Assembly: GCA_005116945.1 (NCBI GenBank)
Contig: SWDH01000045.1
Coordinates: 73,073-137,072 of the forward strand
DNA from: Nitrospira sp.
Lineage (GTDB): Bacteria; Nitrospirota; Nitrospiria; Nitrospirales; Nitrospiraceae
Reading direction: 5' to 3'
Length of the DNA: 64,000 nt
The translations under genes were made by a program, and so were the position numbers. The stretch's first letter is position 1; the number at the start of each line of letters is the position of its first letter. The notes under the pieces were generated by a model, which saw only the letters and a program-made list of their open reading frames with translations, was not told the origin of the DNA and did not search any database. Shown piece by piece: positions 60,007 to 64,000 of this stretch.

Positions 60007-61869
60007 TCAGTCAACCTCCGGTAGCTCTCCGTAGACCGACTCCACAACGCGTTTCATTTCTTCGTCTGAGGCCGGGAGATTGTGGATTTCTTCGCCGGCC
60101 TCCTGCATGGTTTTCAAGTCGAGCATGGTTCCCGGCACGAGGTCTTCCCCTTTTCCTAACTTTCCTCTCACGGCATACACGACCCAGCGGGGACCTTCGA
60201 GGGAGAGGACGAGATAGGCGAAATCCGAGGCTGCCAGGATAGTGTGTGCACCGAGATGGGTCAGGGTTCCGTAGCTGAGAACCATTCCTCCTGCGAATTG
60301 GAAACCGGCCGGCACAACAACCGATTTCCCCATCTGGTAGTACCCTTGCCAGGCTGCTGCGCCGACGGTTGCAGCGGTTCCCCCGACCAAGGTCGTCCCG
60401 GCGATGACGTTGCCCATCACATACGTCGAGGCTATTCCGGTTTCACCCGCTACACGCAGGGTGCCGGCTGCCGCGGCCTCCGCCGTTCCTGCGACAACGC
60501 CGAATGTCCCCCCGCCGATTGCCACACCAGCTGCAGCAAGGGGAACGCCAATGTACTGGAGACCTTTCCCCGCTGCGTAGCCTGTTCCTTTAATCGTCAC
60601 GCCTGCCACGTGACTGAGGGCGCGTTCGCTGAGACCCGCGAGTGAGCCTGTGCTTGCCACGGTTCCTGCCACAAGGTTCGATCCGGTAAAGTCGAGGGCG
60701 CCATACAGGGCGGCGACCGCAGCGATGGCGGAGGGCGCAACGAGATCATAGCCGGACTTCGAGGTATTCCACACGACTTCGATTGCGATCTGTGTCATTG
60801 CCTTTCCCTCGCGCATGACCACCATGGTGGGGAATGCGAAGGTGTTGACGCCGATGTAGCCGAGAGACGCGGCTGAGATCTTTCCGATCGGTTCAATTGT
60901 CGCATCCCAGAGCAGTCCTTGAAGCACCCAGTGGAGTGAACGCAATGTGGCGAGGCTGATGCCGGAGGTCTGATAGTCCGAGATCTCCCGCTTCGCCTCT
61001 TTGAAGGAGTGGGCAACGTCTTCGCGATAGTTCGAGACTGCCTGACCGATTAGATCGGTCATCTTTTTGGACCAGCGGCTGCGACGGTCAGCTTCCTCTT
61101 CGAAAACGCGTGGCATGTTCAGTTCACGGATGTCGTCGCCCACGGCTATCGCACGAGCTTTGGCGTTGGAGGGGACAGCGGCATAGCCTTTGATAAAACG
61201 CCGCCAGGCAAAAGACATTGTGTCCGACGCGCGTGCAGTTCCATCTTTGGCGAGCGTCTGAGCCTGGTCGAGCGATTGTTGGACGCGGCGCTTGCCCCCT
61301 TCGTCCATTCGTTCTGAAACGTCGTCACCATGTTGCCCAGACTTTTCCACCATCTCGACTCCCAGTCGGTCGATGTCGGCGGCGGTTTCCTTAGAGAACT
61401 CCCAGGACTTGCCGACGATGCCCGTCGCATCTTGCCAGGAGCGATAGGCCAGCAGTGTGCTGTTCTCGCGCGTTGCCTTGGCGATCTCACCCGTTAACGT
61501 GTCGGTGGCTTGGTGAATGCCCCGTGCGATGCGAAAACTGAGGGTGGTGCCCTCCGCCAGGATGGTGACGGATTCTTTGGCCTTGGCGAGGGCGAGCAGA
61601 AAGGCTTGCCGCGTTCGAAGCCCCATGAGTGAGCCGGCGAGTTCCCAGGCGTCTGGGCCAGGGGGAATCAATCGGATCGACGTTTGCGGGACCTGAAAAG
61701 CGCCGTTGTTGTAGAGAGACAAGTGTCCCTCCACAACCAATTTTTTGGTGTGCTTCAGGGGGTCGTCAGCCGGATTGGGAGTCGCACAACCTCCCAGTGT
61801 GGCTGCAGCGAGAAGGATGAATACGAGCACGCGTGCCCGGGTCACGTTATGGTGCGGTGCAGGGGCCAT
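60007..61869 (-). CDS. Large glycine-rich lipoprotein, member 2 of tandem pair
   Basis: A 620-residue lipoprotein of unknown function. Lipobox LGGC (residue about 28), a helical region (about 60-330) with SWEFSKETAADIDRLG and WRRFIKGYAAVPSNAKA, then a long Ala/Gly/Val-rich stretch (about 365-540) of GxxxG-type segments such as GVAIGGGTFGVVAGTAEAAAAG, and a C-terminal domain with LSLEGPRWVVYAVRGKLGKGEDLVPGTMLDLKTM. The same layout and end segment occur in the gene immediately upstream. ATG 61869; it overlaps the upstream gene by 23 bases. The glycine-rich part could insert in a membrane. Confidence 0.7.
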   Translation of the reverse strand: MAPAPHHNVTRARVLVFILLAAATLGGCATPNPADDPLKHTKKLVVEGHLSLYNNGAFQVPQTSIRLIPPGPDAWELAGSLMGLRTRQAFLLALAKAKESVTILAEGTTLSFRIARGIHQATDTLTGEIAKATRENSTLLAYRSWQDATGIVGKSWEFSKETAADIDRLGVEMVEKSGQHGDDVSERMDEGGKRRVQQSLDQAQTLAKDGTARASDTMSFAWRRFIKGYAAVPSNAKARAIAVGDDIRELNMPRVFEEEADRRSRWSKKMTDLIGQAVSNYREDVAHSFKEAKREISDYQTSGISLATLRSLHWVLQGLLWDATIEPIGKISAASLGYIGVNTFAFPTMVVMREGKAMTQIAIEVVWNTSKSGYDLVAPSAIAAVAALYGALDFTGSNLVAGTVASTGSLAGLSERALSHVAGVTIKGTGYAAGKGLQYIGVPLAAAGVAIGGGTFGVVAGTAEAAAAGTLRVAGETGIASTYVMGNVIAGTTLVGGTAATVGAAAWQGYYQMGKSVVVPAGFQFAGGMVLSYGTLTHLGAHTILAASDFAYLVLSLEGPRWVVYAVRGKLGKGEDLVPGTMLDLKTMQEAGEEIHNLPASDEEMKRVVESVYGELPEVD

Positions 61870-63355
61870 CGGTGTCCCTTACGTCACAGGGGAGTTGCTG
61901 GAGCACATCACGTATCGTCTTTGGGTCTTCAGACAGGGCCTCGACCTTCATGCCTTCGGTCGATTGAAGCTCTTTGAGATTAATGACGGTTCCAACAGGG
62001 AGATCGCCTGCCGACGATTCTGCTCGCCCTTGCTTGGATTGTACCCGTCCGGTCACACTGACAAGGAGGAGCTTGGGCCCTTCCCACGCGAGCAAGATCG
62101 CCGCATCCTCTACACCCATAAAGAGATGAGCGGGCAAGGCGGAAAGAGCGTTATATCCGAGCACCACTCCGGCGCTGGCTTGATTGATCACGACTTTCGT
62201 CGCCCCGGACAAGGCATCGTAAGTCATGAACCCCACGTACTTGCCGGTGTCGAGTGTGGTGAGCGAGGCGGCTTTTCCGACACCAACAGCTGGTCCTGCT
62301 GCCGTAAATGCCACTTGATTGACAGCTCCGAACAGCGTTCCACCCACAGTGGTTACAGGCACTGCTCCGAGTGAGAGGATGGCCAGACTTGTCAGTAGGC
62401 CACTTTCGACTGTCGGTGAAACCAGCTTGATGCCGGTGGTTCCCGTATAGAACAGAGTCATGCCAGCGGCATGGATCGTTCGTCCTGCGACGATGGAGGT
62501 TGCAGCAACCGGAAGAAACACGGTGCCTGTCGCGGCGCCGGCCCCTTTGGCCCCCCCGCGCACGATGGTCTTGGCAGCAGGAGCAAGGCCGCCATGGTAG
62601 AGCGCTTTGAGGTAGCCCTGGAGGATGGGTCCGAGTGCCATCAAGGTATTGGGTTCTTCGCCAGACCGTTCGTACTCCGCGCGAAAATCACGGCTGGCTT
62701 GCTGGAATGCGGCGTCCCACGACACCTGTATCCGCCCTGAGAAGTTTTCGTGCAGGGTTTCGGTGATATCCCAGATGTTGCTGAAGTCCTGTTTTAGCGA
62801 ATCGAATTCATGGCCTGGAAGCGCCAACAGAGCCTTACGATCCTGTTGCGTCCGTTCGCCGAGCGACAGATTGCCATGGATAAACTTTTCCCAGGCATCG
62901 CCGAAGTGCTGAGTGGCATAGGCCCATTCGGCTTTCGTGAGTGAACGGGTGCCTTCGAGAATGCCTCCGGTGCGTTCTGTGCCGGATTGCACCAACGACT
63001 TTCCCGTTTCAAACGATCGTTGGAGATCCGTGCCGAGCGTGGATGTGTATTCAGACGAGTGTGCCACCATTCGGCGTGAAGCTTCTTTGATGGCCGCACT
63101 GGATGAGTGGATGGATTTTTCTTGTGCGTACGCCAGGGCGTTCTTGCTGGAGGTGATGACGTACCAGCCTTCGTCGTACAGCATTTTGTGGCCGCGGAGA
63201 TTGGCCGAGGTCAGCGGAATAACGTCCTCAAGTGTCTGGGCCTGAGAAGATTCAACGGAGGATGTACGTGGCGTGGGATCGGATGCACATCCTGACCATG
63301 CTAGACCACACATGAGAGGTAGGATTATTGCCGTCGATGTTCTGAATTCGAACAA
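61847..63355 (-). CDS. Large glycine-rich lipoprotein, member 1 of tandem pair
   Basis: A 502-residue paralogue of the downstream gene. Lipobox WSGC (residue about 23), helical part (about 55-235) with GDAWEKFIHGNLSLGERTQQDRKAL, then Ala/Gly/Val-rich segments (GAGAATGTVFLPVAATSIVAG, LSLGAVPVTTVGGTLFGAVNQ), and an end LAWEGPKLLLVSVTGRVQSK, LPVGTVINLKELQS. The start is TTG 63355 because AGGAG lies eight bases upstream and no ATG serves before the signal peptide. The overlap with the next gene implies co-translation. The divergent LexA-like regulator begins 204 bp away. Confidence 0.7.
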   Translation of the reverse strand: MFEFRTSTAIILPLMCGLAWSGCASDPTPRTSSVESSQAQTLEDVIPLTSANLRGHKMLYDEGWYVITSSKNALAYAQEKSIHSSSAAIKEASRRMVAHSSEYTSTLGTDLQRSFETGKSLVQSGTERTGGILEGTRSLTKAEWAYATQHFGDAWEKFIHGNLSLGERTQQDRKALLALPGHEFDSLKQDFSNIWDITETLHENFSGRIQVSWDAAFQQASRDFRAEYERSGEEPNTLMALGPILQGYLKALYHGGLAPAAKTIVRGGAKGAGAATGTVFLPVAATSIVAGRTIHAAGMTLFYTGTTGIKLVSPTVESGLLTSLAILSLGAVPVTTVGGTLFGAVNQVAFTAAGPAVGVGKAASLTTLDTGKYVGFMTYDALSGATKVVINQASAGVVLGYNALSALPAHLFMGVEDAAILLAWEGPKLLLVSVTGRVQSKQGRAESSAGDLPVGTVINLKELQSTEGMKVEALSEDPKTIRDVLQQLPCDVRDTDGPCTAP

Positions 63356-63521
63356 GGCGCGCTCCTCCGATCGTGAGCAACGGACGGCGGTCTAAGGTCA
63401 GTGTCTGGGAAATCTACCTGAGTTGGCGCATCGAGTCGAGTTTTTGCGCGAATATCGGTGTAACGAGCCGTTGCGCTCCCTCCCTGGTAGAAGCTCATCG
63501 CTCAATCCTCACGTACCCCTC

Positions 63522-63560
63522 TTGACAGCCCTTGCCACAATATGTAACATTTTGTGACAT
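63522..63560 (+). promoter_or_regulatory. Promoter and operator of the LexA-like gene
   Basis: TTGACA (63522-63527), a 17-bp spacer, and TAACAT (63545-63550) form a sigma-70-type promoter whose start point would fall at about 63557-63559, on or beside the ATG at 63559. Over the -10 lies a near-perfect palindrome: ATGTAACA (63542-63549), TTT, TGTGACAT (63553-63560). Occupancy by a dimeric regulator would block transcription, so self-repression is likely. Confidence 0.65.
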
Positions 63561-64000
63561 GACGGAAAAACAGTTCAGACAGGCGCGGGTTCGGTTGGGG
63601 TACACGCAGGCGAAGTTGGCGGAGGTGCTCCAGCTGAGCCGGATGACGATCAGCCGTTATGAGGCCGGCACGTGGGAGGTACCCTTGTCAGTCGAGATGG
63701 CATTAGATCAGCTGGGGTCAACGCAGATTCCGATGTTGGGCATGGTGGCGGCCGGGACGCCGATCGAGCCGATCTCACAAGCTGAACTGGTCGCGGTGTT
63801 GCCTCCGTTGTTGCGCGGGGGCGAGACCTTCGCGCTACGAGTCAAGGGCGAGTCGATGAAGGAGGACGGCATTCTTCCTGGCGACTTGGTGGTGGTGCGG
63901 AAGCAGGGGACTGCGAGGAACGGACAGACGGTGGTGGCGTTGGTCAACAACGAAGCGACGATCAAGAGGTATTACCGCAAGGAGGGCCGGATCGAACTGC
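63559..64000 (+). CDS. LexA-like XRE/S24 repressor (partial, runs off the end)
   Basis: The first 147 codons of an XRE-HTH plus S24-peptidase protein. HTH: RQARVRLGYTQAKLAEVLQLSRMTISRYEAGTWEVP (residues about 5-40). The S24 domain has the cleavage-site type MVAAGTPIEP (Ala-Gly bond), the catalytic Ser in VKGESMKEDGILPGD and the catalytic Lys in NNEATIKRYY, so RecA-stimulated self-cleavage is expected. Unlike classical LexA the DNA-binding part is XRE-type. ATG 63559 has no ribosome binding site and the promoter geometry predicts a leaderless message. The C-terminal end lies outside the window. Confidence 0.88.
   Translation, partial: MTEKQFRQARVRLGYTQAKLAEVLQLSRMTISRYEAGTWEVPLSVEMALDQLGSTQIPMLGMVAAGTPIEPISQAELVAVLPPLLRGGETFALRVKGESMKEDGILPGDLVVVRKQGTARNGQTVVALVNNEATIKRYYRKEGRIEL

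Noticed and set aside
63708-63965. Minus-strand 85-residue ORF opposite the LexA-like gene
   Set aside because: Shadow of the S24 domain coding strand, which is supported by catalytic residues.

Overview
The window is a moderately GC-rich bacterial chromosome segment with normal bacterial gene density. The content (Gram-negative envelope genes such as MlaA, a secretin, beta-barrels and many lipoproteins; several SUMF1-domain proteins; DsrE/TusA sulfur-relay proteins; and dozens of dispersed palindromic intergenic repeats) fits a Nitrospira-like member of Nitrospirota best. That assignment is inference: no rRNA or nitrification gene is present to prove it. I see no prophage, transposase gene, CRISPR array or tRNA; the only stable RNA gene found is a complete tmRNA.

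Layout. 1-5.1 kb: inositol-phosphatase-like suhB, a small hypothetical, an AhpD-like protein, a cobalamin-binding radical SAM enzyme of the RiPP-maturation type, and phhB. 5.6-8.9 kb: a broken caspase-SUMF1-SUMF1 gene and a Tat-exported DUF1353 protein. 9.3-15.3 kb: an APC permease, a Fis-type regulator, HU, ssrA, an intact SUMF1 protein and an aquaporin. 15.4-25.6 kb: a secretin divergent from a 1320-residue TPR membrane protein, a Tat amidohydrolase, an AIM24-like protein, an M48 protease and a decayed phosphoesterase. 25.8-31.4 kb: an envelope cluster of two PEGA lipoproteins, DUF3015, DUF4105, a TRL-like lipoprotein and a beta-barrel. 31.6-42.2 kb: a hydrolase, mlaA, kbl with a deleted tdh, a TonB-like protein, a YceI protein, a zinc dehydrogenase, hemD, a VOC protein and a metallo-hydrolase/epimerase chimera. 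43.4-55.5 kb: a CPA2 antiporter, a secreted Lon-type protease, a Rieske oxygenase, DsrE and TusA, ftcD, rpsU, nth, a second DsrE and polA. 55.9-64 kb: small hypothetical and TPR proteins, an SRPBCC protein, then two large paralogous lipoproteins divergent from a LexA-like regulator that runs off the end.

Three themes cut across the genes. First, a family of about 125-bp palindromic elements (family A) recurs at least fifteen times and sits exactly at gene edges: five genes end in a TAG stop that is directly joined to the element terminus. Two further palindrome families (B and C) occur, and B is nested inside A at 51.2 kb. Second, at least four loci look like products of clean internal deletions (yfcE-like, tdh, the chimera at 40.4 kb, and possibly the ftcD 3' end), and the caspase gene has a frameshift plus a nonsense codon; either real decay or assembly error must explain them. 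Third, the right end holds a candidate undescribed envelope system: two overlapping genes for glycine-rich lipoproteins of common architecture next to a divergent XRE/S24 repressor whose likely promoter, operator palindrome and start codon are superimposed.
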